A stretch of DNA of 64,000 nucleotides from Marinifilum sp. D714 (GCF_030851345.1 NZ_JALPNU010000007.1:124001-188000); one strand, 5' to 3'; shown: positions 8,647 to 18,527, counted from the stretch's first letter. Notes: a model not told the origin generated them from the sequence alone. A program made the numbers and translations.

Positions 8647-8889
8647 ATGCATGACGGATGCGCAGGAAGCTTTGAGAACGGAAAACAAGTAGTTGATAAA
8701 ATTAGAATGATGGGCTTTGCAGAGCAATTGATGCCAATGCCTATGGATATTGAATGTCATGGTTGTAAGGAAACTTTTACCATGGAAGAATTCGAAGGAC
8801 ACTGCCCTAAATGCGATATGGTGCATGGTGTAACACCTTGTCACGCTTTCGACCCTAACAATATTATGGCTGCAGGTATCGGTTACTAA
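8647..8889 (+). CDS. small zinc-ribbon-like protein of the DUF1858/GTPase/ABC operon
   Basis: 80 residues with two CxxC knuckles, C37/C40 (ECHGC) and C53/C56 (HCPKC), plus C5 and C65. Sixteen residues separate the knuckles, the geometry of a zinc ribbon or rubredoxin-like metal site. Histidines and methionines around it (HDGC, MPMPMD, MVHG) may also bind metal. It is the last gene of the operon, 110 bp after the ABC ATPase, and is followed directly by a palindrome and a terminator. No named family was recognised. It may be a metal carrier or a partner of the GTPase; that is inference from context. Confidence 0.65.
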   Translation: MHDGCAGSFENGKQVVDKIRMMGFAEQLMPMPMDIECHGCKETFTMEEFEGHCPKCDMVHGVTPCHAFDPNNIMAAGIGY

Positions 8890-8912
8890 GATTAATAAGA
8901 GAATATAGATTA

Positions 8913-8932
8913 CCACGGGTTTAAACCCGTGG
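8913..8932. repeat. REP-like perfect palindrome
   Basis: A perfect 20-bp palindrome with half-site CCACGGGTTT lies 23 bp after the zinc-ribbon gene. G+C-rich palindromes of this type occur as dispersed REP-like elements in many genomes. It could also act as an extra 3' hairpin protecting the operon mRNA. Confidence 0.5.
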
Positions 8933-8940
8933 CAATTTAA

Positions 8941-8969
8941 CCCAACAGAATTTCCTGTTGGGATTTTTT
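8941..8969 (+). terminator. Rho-independent terminator of the DUF1858/GTPase/ABC operon
   Basis: Stem CCCAACAG (8941-8948) pairs with CTGTTGGG (8955-8962), followed by A and six T. It ends the four-gene operon cleanly before the GPP34 gene. Confidence 0.8.
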
Positions 8970-9023
8970 GTGTCAATAAATTTGTAATTTAGGTCACGTT
9001 ATTCACATACAATTCTATAAAAT

Positions 9024-9707
9024 ATGAATCTTAACTTAGTTGATCAACTTACATTATTGGCATTGGATGATGAGAAAGGAAGCTTTATAGCCGACAGTTT
9101 TTCTTTTGCATATGGACTAGCGGGAGCTGTAATTCTGGAACTTTCATTGCAGGAGAGAATTGAGGTAGAAGGAAAGAAGATAAAGGTAAAATCAAAAGAA
9201 ACTTGTGGTGATGCATTGTTGGATTATTTTCTGGACAAAATAAAGCACTCCAAAAAACAGAGGTCGATTCAAACTTGGGTAGAAATAATTGGAGAAAAGT
9301 TTTCCTATATTAAAGATGAAACACTTGCTAAACTTATCGACGAGGGGATTCTGAAAAAGGAGGAGAAAAAGATTCTTTGGATTTTTTCTGTAGATAAATT
9401 TCCAACTGAAAATGCAAAGCCAGAGAATCTACTCAGAAAACGCTTGAATGATATCCTTATCAACGATTGTGAGGTTGACATGAATGAAACCATGTTGATC
9501 AGCCTGATTGACATGTGCGAACTTAATCAGGAAGTTTATGGCAAGGAGAGAGCCAAAGAGTACAAGAAAAAAATAAAAGGAATTATAGAGAAAGGGCAGT
9601 TGAGCTCTTCAATAGGAAAGGCAGTAAAAGAAATACATGAAGCATTAATGGCGGTGATTGTTGTTTTAATTACCACTTCAGCGGTAACAACAACGATCTC
9701 TTCATAA
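9024..9707 (+). CDS. GPP34 (GOLPH3/Vps74-like) family protein
   Basis: 227 residues matching the GPP34 fold: LTLLALDDEKGSF at the N-terminus, YGLAGAVILELSL at about 30-43, a region around ETCGDALLDYFLDKI, and a WIFSVDKFPTE segment. In eukaryotes GPP34 proteins (GOLPH3, Vps74) bind phosphatidylinositol-4-phosphate at the Golgi. Bacterial members are known but their role is not; membrane phospholipid binding is the usual guess. The last 20 residues are hydrophobic (AVIVVLITTSAVTTTISS) and could insert in a membrane. It stands alone between two spacers, so context does not help. Confidence 0.8.
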   Translation: MNLNLVDQLTLLALDDEKGSFIADSFSFAYGLAGAVILELSLQERIEVEGKKIKVKSKETCGDALLDYFLDKIKHSKKQRSIQTWVEIIGEKFSYIKDETLAKLIDEGILKKEEKKILWIFSVDKFPTENAKPENLLRKRLNDILINDCEVDMNETMLISLIDMCELNQEVYGKERAKEYKKKIKGIIEKGQLSSSIGKAVKEIHEALMAVIVVLITTSAVTTTISS

Positions 9708-9772
9708 ATTAGATATTCTTTTTCAGCTCTGATATTCGTAAATTGAATGTCAATTCACTTAAATCAGTACAG

Positions 9773-9985
9773 ATGAAAACAGCAAGATTAAAACCTGGAA
9801 TTACACATAGGGAAATATTGATTTTTCTGATTTCCTCATTGGCAATTGTATTGTTTCTCTTTTATGTAGACGAAGGATACTATTCTTTTGATTGGATAAA
9901 AGAACCATTTGCTCTTGTGCTTGTATTGATTTGGCTCCTACATTTTTGTGTCAAATATTGCTTCATGTTTTACTGTGGAGAGTAA
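9773..9985 (+). CDS. small membrane protein, probably frameshifted (remainder to 10080)
   Basis: The frame from ATG 9773 encodes 70 residues with two hydrophobic helices (about 17-33 and 45-65) and stops at 9983-9985. In the overlapping -1 frame the sequence continues without a stop to 10080. It adds a basic loop (KDSVVRTVL) and a third hydrophobic helix (FFGIVTGITLVISAFYFF). The pieces join naturally into one three-helix protein of about 102 residues. Either a single-base insertion has broken the gene, or the short form is real and the downstream frame is chance. No family was recognised. An upstream TTG at 9743 is a less likely start. Confidence 0.5.
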   Translation: MKTARLKPGITHREILIFLISSLAIVLFLFYVDEGYYSFDWIKEPFALVLVLIWLLHFCVKYCFMFYCGE

Positions 9986-10185
9986 AAGATTCAGTAGTCA
10001 GAACAGTTTTAAGTACTTTTTTCGGAATAGTAACAGGTATTACGCTGGTTATTTCTGCTTTTTATTTTTTTTCATATTAAAGAGTTAGCTGAAGAGGTAA
10101 TACAATCAGCGAAAATCATTAACATCATACGAAATCTGCGTCTGAATTATTTATCTTCACACTTCTAAAATTAAAGAATGTGAAC

Positions 10186-10845
10186 ATGAACAAAGAGCAG
10201 ATCATAAATCAAACTGTAGAATTTGTAAAGCAAACATTGGCCAATGCCGAAGGAGGTCACGATTGGTGGCACATTTACAGGGTATGGAAAACGGCCAAGC
10301 ATTTGGCACAAGACGAAAAAGTTGATCTGTTTGTTGTTGAATTGGGTGCCTTACTTCATGATATTGCCGATTCAAAATTCCACAATGGCGATGAGAGTGT
10401 TGGACCGAAAATGGCAAGAGAATTTTTATCTTCTCAGCAGGTTGATGAGGATGTAATTGTACATGTGGAGCAGATCATCAGCAATATTTCTTTTAAAGGA
10501 GGAGAGGCTCAAAAGTTCAAATCACCAGAGTTGGATGTGATACAAGATGCAGATAGAATGGATGCCATTGGCGCAATAGGCATTGCTCGCACCTTTAATT
10601 ATGGCGGCCACAAAAACAGGGAAATTTATAATCCGGAAATTGAACCTAATCTAAATATGACAAGGGAAGAGTACAAGAACTCAACAGCTCCAACCATCAA
10701 TCACTTCTACGAAAAACTATTGCTGTTAAAAGACAGAATGAATACCAAAGCTGGTAAAACCATGGCTGAACAACGCCATCAGTTTATGGTGCAATATTTA
10801 GAACAGTTTTATAGAGAGTGGGAAGGACAGTTTTATAATCTATAA
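10186..10845 (+). CDS. HD-domain phosphohydrolase
   Basis: 219 residues counted from ATG 10186; a GTG two codons earlier is possible. The HD superfamily metal ligands are visible: H25 in GGHDWWH, H58/D59 in LGALLHDIAD, and a distal aspartate in DVIQDADRMDAIG. The pattern matches the YedJ/YpgQ-type HD phosphatases, cytosolic metal-dependent enzymes acting on nucleotides or pyrophosphate. The segment AIGAIGIARTFNYGG after the last ligand is typical of that family. Stand-alone gene. A weak 7-bp hairpin (10856-10881) without a T-run follows the stop. The true substrate is not known. Confidence 0.85.
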   Translation: MNKEQIINQTVEFVKQTLANAEGGHDWWHIYRVWKTAKHLAQDEKVDLFVVELGALLHDIADSKFHNGDESVGPKMAREFLSSQQVDEDVIVHVEQIISNISFKGGEAQKFKSPELDVIQDADRMDAIGAIGIARTFNYGGHKNREIYNPEIEPNLNMTREEYKNSTAPTINHFYEKLLLLKDRMNTKAGKTMAEQRHQFMVQYLEQFYREWEGQFYNL

Positions 10846-11052
10846 ATAATTTTTCCAGAGGCGGCCTTCTTACTGCCTCTGCTTGTATACAATTGGTAGA
10901 ACTATACTGAAGGACAGCAAGCAAATTAAGCCATCTGTTTCTTTGTTTGCATTTTATTGTTTTGTAGATTCATAAATTTAAAACTAATAAGGCAATATTT
11001 TAAATTGTCAATATTTTATAGCTCCTAGTCTAGGAAAGCAAGGGATTTTATC

Positions 11053-12657
11053 ATGCGAAAAAAGAAAAAAATAGAGATATTAAAAGAGTCATTTGGAGCG
11101 TTAAAAAATGATGCATTTAATTTTGATTCGATTGGTAGTTATTTTAAAAATAATAGCAATAGCGAGTCGTTTCATATTCTATCCGATAAGACCTGTAATG
11201 ATCTGGATTTTGAAGAACTATTCATGTTTCTGGATCGTACAAATTCGAAAGTTGGTCAGCAGTATTTGTATAATAAATTAAGAAGCATCCCTGCACAATC
11301 GGAAGCGCTTGAGTTCAAAGAGAATTTGATTCATAAGCTTTCGCAAGATGAACAGCTTAGAGTTAATACTCAGTTACATCTTGATAAACTCAGCAAGACA
11401 GAAGCTTATTATATTGCCTCTTTATTTCAAGGAGAGTATGAGAAAGCTCCCTGGTGGTTCTTTGTTATTCGTTTGTTATCCTTTACCAGTTTGTTGTCAT
11501 TATTAATGATTCCGTTTAATGCAAAAATGTTCTTTGTTTTTTTTGGAACTTTCATTGTCAACATCGGATTTCACTATTGGAACAAAAGGAATTTATACAA
11601 ATACCTGGGGTCTATTCCGCAGCTTTTAAAATTGAATAGTATTGCGGCTAAGTTATTTAAAGTATCAGAATTTAAAGAAATTAATCAGGAGCTTAAAAGC
11701 TCAATTCAAGTGTTAAAGCAGGTTCGAAACAGAATGTCATTCTTTCGATTAGAAGCCAATCTGCAAAGTGAATTTGAAGCCATATTTTGGGGAATCCTCG
11801 AACTGTTTAAAATCGCTTTTCTTCTTGAACCACTGTTACTATTTGGTATTTTAAAACGATTAGATAACAAGAGAAAAGAAATTGAAAATGTTTATTGTTT
11901 TATTGGAGAAATAGATGCTTTGATTTCTATTGCCTCCTTAAGAAAAGGGATCGATTATTATTGTATACCTACAATTACCAAGTCTGAAATCAAGGCTGAA
12001 AAGGTTTATCATCCATTGATACCGTATTGTATTTCCAATACCATTGAGGTGAATGAAAAATCCATTTTACTGACAGGTTCAAATATGTCTGGAAAAACAT
12101 CTTTTATCAGAACCATGGGGTTGAATATGATTTGCGGACTGACCATCAATACCTGTTTTGCAGAAGCAATGACTTTTCCTCGTTTGCGAATTTACTCTGC
12201 CATCAGAATTAACGATGATCTAATAAATGACAAAAGCTACTACTTTGAAGAAGTTTTGACCATTAAGGAGATGATTAATAATGCCTCAAATGGCAAAGCA
12301 AACCTGTTTTTGTTAGATGAAATTTTCAAAGGAACCAATACCGTTGAGAGGATATCTGCAGGGAAAGCTGTTCTTTCAGCTTTAAGCAAGAGCAATAATT
12401 TTGTATTTGTATCTACTCATGATATCGAACTTACCGATCTCTTGACAGATGAATATGAATTGTATCACTTTAGTGAAGTTGTAAACGAGAATAAGGTGGA
12501 TTTTGATTACAAGTTGAAACCTGGGAAATTGAAGAATAGAAATGCAATTCGAATACTTGAAATTAACGATTATCCCGACGATGTAATAGATGAAGCAATT
12601 GCCATTTCAAAAAGTCTAGATCAATTAACAATCGAAAATAAACATACGGTATCATGA
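11053..12657 (+). CDS. membrane-anchored MutS-like ATPase
   Basis: 534 residues. The C-terminal third is a MutS-type ATPase: Walker A GSNMSGKT at 342-349, Walker B with D422/E423 in FLLDEIFKGTN, and a SAGKAVL helix after it. There is no mismatch-recognition domain I and no DNA-binding clamp of classical length. Instead, residues about 134-176 contain two hydrophobic helices, and a helical core follows that resembles MutS domain III. The protein is therefore an integral-membrane MutS paralogue, a group seen in Bacteroidota, often annotated as DNA mismatch repair protein, with no established role. The next gene overlaps its stop by 4 bp (ATGA), so the pair is translationally coupled. Confidence 0.8.
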   Translation: MRKKKKIEILKESFGALKNDAFNFDSIGSYFKNNSNSESFHILSDKTCNDLDFEELFMFLDRTNSKVGQQYLYNKLRSIPAQSEALEFKENLIHKLSQDEQLRVNTQLHLDKLSKTEAYYIASLFQGEYEKAPWWFFVIRLLSFTSLLSLLMIPFNAKMFFVFFGTFIVNIGFHYWNKRNLYKYLGSIPQLLKLNSIAAKLFKVSEFKEINQELKSSIQVLKQVRNRMSFFRLEANLQSEFEAIFWGILELFKIAFLLEPLLLFGILKRLDNKRKEIENVYCFIGEIDALISIASLRKGIDYYCIPTITKSEIKAEKVYHPLIPYCISNTIEVNEKSILLTGSNMSGKTSFIRTMGLNMICGLTINTCFAEAMTFPRLRIYSAIRINDDLINDKSYYFEEVLTIKEMINNASNGKANLFLLDEIFKGTNTVERISAGKAVLSALSKSNNFVFVSTHDIELTDLLTDEYELYHFSEVVNENKVDFDYKLKPGKLKNRNAIRILEINDYPDDVIDEAIAISKSLDQLTIENKHTVS

Positions 12658-12887
12658 AAAACAAACTAATCATCTCACCCTTGTTTATAGCATTGGGTAT
12701 CTTGATTAAATTTTTACTAAAAGAGGGACACATCCTCATTGATGAGGAAATTATGAACTTTTTAGCAGGCTTCTTTTTAGGGGTTGGAATTGGATTCTTG
12801 ATAGAAAGCATATGGACCAGGTTTGGTAAGAAAAAAAAACATAAAAATAAGAACGAGGCAATTTCTTCTCGCTATTTCTTGATTTGA
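12654..12887 (+). CDS. small membrane protein coupled to MutS-like ATPase
   Basis: 77 residues. Two hydrophobic helices, about 4-22 and 36-53, the second glycine-rich (FLAGFFLGVGIGFLI), are followed by a strongly basic tail (FGKKKKHKNKNE). Its ATG overlaps the stop of the MutS-like gene (ATGA at 12654-12657), so translation is coupled and the products may interact in the membrane. No named family was recognised. Confidence 0.65.
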   Translation: MKNKLIISPLFIALGILIKFLLKEGHILIDEEIMNFLAGFFLGVGIGFLIESIWTRFGKKKKHKNKNEAISSRYFLI

Positions 12888-12987
12888 ATTTTACTGTCAA
12901 CTAAACTATATTTGAAAGGAAAGCAATTGATCATTCCAAAAATTCCAAAACACCACACCACTAAATTGAACCTTAAACTAAATTGTC

Positions 12988-14556
12988 ATGTTTAAAACAA
13001 AACGATTAAGCTGCCTTCTGTTATTGGTATTTTGCCTTAGCAGTATCTTGGTTAAAGCCCAAGGATTAAGCTCATCTCAAATTGATTCCCTTGCCAATAA
13101 AACATTAGAATCCTTTCCAATGGCTGGATTTGCCGTATCGGTAGTTCACAATGGAGAAGTAGTACACGCCAAAGGTTATGGAGTAAGATCCATTGAAAGC
13201 AAACAAGCTGTGGATGAAAATACTTTGTTTGCTATAGCTTCAAACAGCAAATCATTTACCGCTGCAGCTTTGGCCATATTGGTTGATGAGGGAAAATTGT
13301 CATGGAAGGATAAGGTGGTGAAGCACATTCCTGAGTTTACCATGTACAACTCCTATGTGCGAGATAATTTTACTGTGGAAGACTTGCTGTGTCACCGTAG
13401 CGGGCTTGGATTGGGCGCAGGTGACTTGATGATCTTTCCTGATGGCAGCGATTTCACCATTGATGATATCCTGGATAGTTTTCAGCACCAAACACCAGTG
13501 TCGGACTTTCGTACCAAGTACGATTACGATAATTTGTTGTACATCGTAGCGGGAGAAATCATACATAGACTGAGTGGCATGAGCTGGGCAGAATTTGTAG
13601 AGGAGAAAATTATGAAACCACTGCAAATGAATGCTTCTGCAGGATCGTTCAAGAGAATTAAAAACAAGGATAATGTAGCATTGCCACATTCATCGGAGTA
13701 TGGCGAGTTGGAAATTGTGGATGCCTACACCAATCCATTAATGGATGCTGCAGGTGGCATTTACGCCAGTGTAAATGATTTGAATAAATGGTTGATGATG
13801 CATTTGAATGGTGGAAAGTATGGGGAAGATGAGCAATTGTTTTCATCGCAAAACCAAAACAACATGTGGAGAGCTCACACCATGCTTCAGTTTTCGGCCA
13901 AAGGAAATGGCAAATACGAGAACCATTACAAAGCCTATGGTTTGGGTTGGGTGATCGAGGATTATAAAGGGTATACCATCATCAGTCATACCGGGGGATT
14001 GCCAGGCATGCTTTCAAAAACCGTATTGATTCCTGAGCTGAATGTGGGGATTGCGGTTTTAACCAATACACTACCTGGTGGGTATGCTTATTACATGATT
14101 CCGCAAGCCATTATCGATTCGTATATCGAAGCCAAACCAACCGATTGGAATGCCTTTGCAGCAGAGCGTCTAAAAGGAACGCAAAACAAGGTAGATTCAG
14201 TTGTGAATGCCGTTTGGAATACGGTTGATCTTGCCAAAGATGTAGCGATCCAAAAGAAAGACTACATTGGTTTGTATTGTGACAAGTGGTTTGGGAAAAT
14301 GGAAGTGTATGAGAAGGATGGTGAATTGTGGATGCGCTCCCTACGATCGCCTAAACTAACTGGTAAGATGCATTATTACAAGGCCAACAGCTTTGCGGTA
14401 AAATGGGCTTATCGCGATATGAATTGCGATGCTTTTGCCATTTTTGCCCTGGATGAGGAAGGTAAAGCACAAGGATTAAAAATGAAAGGAATCTCGCCCA
14501 ATATCGATTTCAGTTTCGACTTTCAGGATTTGAATTTGAAAAGGGTAGAGGAGTAA
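12988..14556 (+). CDS. exported serine hydrolase (class C beta-lactamase/penicillin-binding fold)
   Basis: 522 residues with a signal peptide (hydrophobic run to about residue 24, VKAQ). The three catalytic motifs of the class C beta-lactamase/PBP4 fold are present: S85-x-x-K88 (SNSK), Y180-x-N182 (YDN) and the KTG equivalent H334-TGG. After the hydrolase domain (about 30-375), the C-terminal 120 residues form a beta-rich domain of DUF3471 type, common in such proteins. Members are DD-peptidases, esterases or D-aminopeptidases in the periplasm; true beta-lactamase activity is uncommon. Monocistronic. Its stop codon is embedded in a 7-bp tandem repeat. Confidence 0.85.
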   Translation: MFKTKRLSCLLLLVFCLSSILVKAQGLSSSQIDSLANKTLESFPMAGFAVSVVHNGEVVHAKGYGVRSIESKQAVDENTLFAIASNSKSFTAAALAILVDEGKLSWKDKVVKHIPEFTMYNSYVRDNFTVEDLLCHRSGLGLGAGDLMIFPDGSDFTIDDILDSFQHQTPVSDFRTKYDYDNLLYIVAGEIIHRLSGMSWAEFVEEKIMKPLQMNASAGSFKRIKNKDNVALPHSSEYGELEIVDAYTNPLMDAAGGIYASVNDLNKWLMMHLNGGKYGEDEQLFSSQNQNNMWRAHTMLQFSAKGNGKYENHYKAYGLGWVIEDYKGYTIISHTGGLPGMLSKTVLIPELNVGIAVLTNTLPGGYAYYMIPQAIIDSYIEAKPTDWNAFAAERLKGTQNKVDSVVNAVWNTVDLAKDVAIQKKDYIGLYCDKWFGKMEVYEKDGELWMRSLRSPKLTGKMHYYKANSFAVKWAYRDMNCDAFAIFALDEEGKAQGLKMKGISPNIDFSFDFQDLNLKRVEE

Positions 14557-14593
14557 AGGAGAAAGGAGAAAGGAGAAAGGAGAAAGGAGAAAG
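14555..14593. repeat. tandem heptamer (AAAGGAG)5.6
   Basis: Five full copies and one partial copy of AAAGGAG begin within the TAA stop of the serine hydrolase. A change in copy number would not alter that protein because the stop precedes the repeats. Confidence 0.8.
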
Positions 14594-14714
14594 TTGCAGT
14601 CATCCCGAGGAAACGAGGGATCTCTTTACAATATTAAAAGGCCAAGAGCCAAGGAAAAAGAGGCAAGTTACAAGGGCGGAAAAAGCATTCAGCATTCAGC
14701 AATTGATGCAGGCC

Positions 14715-14745
14715 CAAAGTCCCCCTTTAAATGGGATTTAGGGGG
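14715..14745. repeat. dispersed intergenic repeat with CCCCCT/AGGGGG stem (copy 1)
   Basis: CAAAGTCCCCCTTT followed by AGGGGG forms a hairpin. A close relative is found at 17786-17818. The whole spacer 14594-14765 is made of such low-complexity, repeat-like pieces, including a CCCGAGG/CGAGGG motif near 14604 and ATTCAGC reiterations near 14690. No gene is seen there. Confidence 0.5.
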
Positions 14746-14765
14746 TAAGCCTAAACTAAGCCAAT

Positions 14766-15212
14766 ATGATTGACTATATAGACATTGAACCACAAGAAAT
14801 CTCTTTGATTAAAGAAGTTTGGATATGCAATAAAGAATTTCATGAAGAGATTGATGAGAACTTTACCTCTCAGTATGCAAGTTTGGATTTTGAAACTCGA
14901 ATGAACGCCATTGTTCAGAGTGGAAAGAACTTGAAAATAAGCATTGCAAAAAAGAACAATCGCATTTGCGCATATTGTATCTCAAGTATTGAAAATTGCA
15001 AGGGAGAAATAGAATCTTTGCATGTGTTGGAAAGTGAAAGGGGAAATGGAATCGGAAAAAAATTAACCCAGATGCACTTGGAGTGGCTAAAATCAAAGCA
15101 GTGTAAAGAAATAGGCTTGTATGTTGCTTCGTGCAACGAGAATACAATTGCCTTTTACAAAGAACTTGGTTTGCTACCCAACCTTACCTACATGCAATTA
15201 AAGGATTGGTGA
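14766..15212 (+). CDS. GNAT-family N-acetyltransferase
   Basis: 148 residues, complete. The acetyl-CoA pyrophosphate-binding loop ERGNGIGKKL (about 95-104) follows the beta-4 strand IESLHVLE. The C-terminal SCNENTIAFYKELGL matches motif B of GCN5-related acetyltransferases. The acceptor substrate cannot be inferred. It stands alone between repeat-rich spacers and ends in a terminator with a seven-T run (15270-15297). Confidence 0.85.
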   Translation: MIDYIDIEPQEISLIKEVWICNKEFHEEIDENFTSQYASLDFETRMNAIVQSGKNLKISIAKKNNRICAYCISSIENCKGEIESLHVLESERGNGIGKKLTQMHLEWLKSKQCKEIGLYVASCNENTIAFYKELGLLPNLTYMQLKDW

Positions 15213-15220
15213 TGAACCTT

Positions 15221-15270
15221 ATTTACATGTCTGGAATCTTTGAGATGCTGACATGTTCGTGAAAATATAG
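15221..15270. repeat. dispersed intergenic repeat family, copy A
   Basis: Contains CATGTC...GACATG arms and the core ATCTTTGAGATGCT. Related copies lie at 15341-15388 and 17861-17896, each 3' of a gene. Copies A and C both end just before a terminator hairpin with the shared stem sequence AGCCGCA. Confidence 0.5.
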
Positions 15271-15297
15271 AGCCGCACAATGTTGTGGCTTTTTTTA
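15270..15297 (+). terminator. terminator after GNAT gene
   Basis: AGCC(G)CACAA pairs with TTGTGGCT, followed by a run of seven T. Confidence 0.75.
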
Positions 15298-15340
15298 TTA
15301 TGGAATGATTGGCTTACTTTCTATGGAATCGTAAACTGCA

Positions 15341-15388
15341 TTTACATTTCAAGCATCTTGAAGATGCTTGACGTGTTTGTGAAATAAG
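15341..15388. repeat. dispersed intergenic repeat family, copy B
   Basis: Centre is a near-perfect palindrome: TCAAGCATCTT, one G, then AAGATGCTTGA (15349-15371). Sequence kin of copies A and C. It lies 5' of katG rather than 3' of a gene. Confidence 0.5.
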
Positions 15389-15485
15389 AAAACAATATGC
15401 GCTTAATGGTGTTTTGATTTTAAAGCGGTAAATATCTGTGAATTAAAACGTGAGAAGTTTTTGATCAAGCTTACTTCTTTCGTAA

Positions 15486-17720
<2,235 letters not shown>

Positions 17721-17785
17721 AAGGAGCGTTCAGTATTTAGCAATCAGCTTACAGCATCCAGCAATCAGAATTTATTTGCAGCGGA

Positions 17786-17818
17786 CAAAGTCCCCCTTTC
17801 AGGGGGGATATAGAGGGG
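17786..17818. repeat. dispersed intergenic repeat with CCCCCT/AGGGGG stem (copy 2)
   Basis: ACAAAGTCCCCCTTTCAGGG matches 14715-14745 with a shortened loop. A reiterated AGCATCCAGCAATCAG-like stretch precedes it, as in copy 1 (ATTCAGC repeats). Confidence 0.5.
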
Positions 17819-17860
17819 TGTTAAGCGAAGCATCAACGAACTTGTAAATAATAAAATGCA

Positions 17861-17896
17861 TGCACATGTCTGGTTTCTTTAAGATGCTTGGCATTT
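17861..17896. repeat. dispersed intergenic repeat family, copy C
   Basis: ACATGTCTGG and AAGATGCTTGGCAT are shared with copies A and B. It lies immediately before the katG terminator. Confidence 0.45.
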
Positions 17897-17903
17897 AAAA
17901 ACA

Positions 17904-17936
17904 AAAGAGCCGCATTATTGTGTGGCTCTTTATTTA
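17904..17936 (+). terminator. terminator after katG
   Basis: AAAGAGCC pairs with GGCTCTTT across a 12-nt loop, followed by a T-rich tail. Confidence 0.7.
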
Positions 17937-17981
17937 TTAAAGAGTTTAAGGGAGAGAATGTAACAATTGAGGGAATGTTGA

Positions 17982-18527
17982 TAGTACTTGTTATCTGATT
18001 AGCTGTATGTAAATGATAGTGAGGTGTATCTGTAGTTCAGTTAAGTGCATTTGGAGTAAGATTAATAGGACAAATTGATACATTAATTGAACTCGTAGGA
18101 TAATTAAATGAATAGATTATAAGGCTAAAAGAATCTGGATATTGGTAAGGTTTAGCTGTAATTAGATTAAATGAATTTGAATAATTGGTAGGGTGATTTA
18201 TAGGTAGTTTAAATGGACTTGTTTACCAATTAAATGTATTTGTATGATGATGAAGTGTATCTGTAAAGCAATTAAGTGTATCTGTATAACAATTTAGTGT
18301 ATCTGGAGTAAGATTAAGGGGACAGGTTGACAGATTAAAAGGATCTGGAGAATGATTAAACGGACTGATTGTCAGTTGAAGAGTATCTGTATGATGGTGA
18401 AGTGTATCTGTAAACTGATTAAGTGTACCTAAATCATAGTTAAGATCATGAAATGAATGGTGAAATAAAACTGTAATATGTTTAAATGTATTTGTATGCT
18501 TATTAAGTAAGCTTGTGAATTGATCAA
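17982..18527. repeat. array of about 26 diverged 21-bp tandem repeats
   Basis: Unit starts fall every 21 bp with no insertion or deletion, for example 18024, 18045, 18066, 18087, 18108, 18255, 18276, 18297, 18318 and 18402 through 18507. The best-conserved units read GTGTATCTGTA, six variable bases, then TTAA or TGAA; divergence is high at the edges. All plus-strand frames contain stops. One minus-strand frame shows a recurrent L-I-x-L-Q-I-H heptad but is broken by several stops. A decayed coding repeat or a phased non-coding array are both possible. The array fills most of the 1-kb gap between katG and the nuclease gene; the remaining 18528-18807 shows nothing recognisable. Confidence 0.85.

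Noticed and set aside
9892-10080. A separate 62-residue gene overlapping the small membrane protein
   Set aside because: Its first half is the shadow frame of the upstream gene; only the part after 9985 looks coding, as the continuation of the same protein.
12988-14556. Calling the serine hydrolase a beta-lactamase
   Set aside because: The SxxK, YxN and HTGG motifs are shared by many esterases and DD-peptidases, and the DUF3471-like tail is not typical of resistance enzymes.
17982-18527. Reading the 21-bp repeat region as a CRISPR array
   Set aside because: Units are contiguous, diverged along their length and have no constant repeat separated by unique spacers of 30 bp or so; no cas gene is present.
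17982-18527. Reading the minus-strand frame of the repeats as a live leucine-rich protein
   Set aside because: Several in-frame stops, no start with context, and the frame persists only because the repeat length is a multiple of three.
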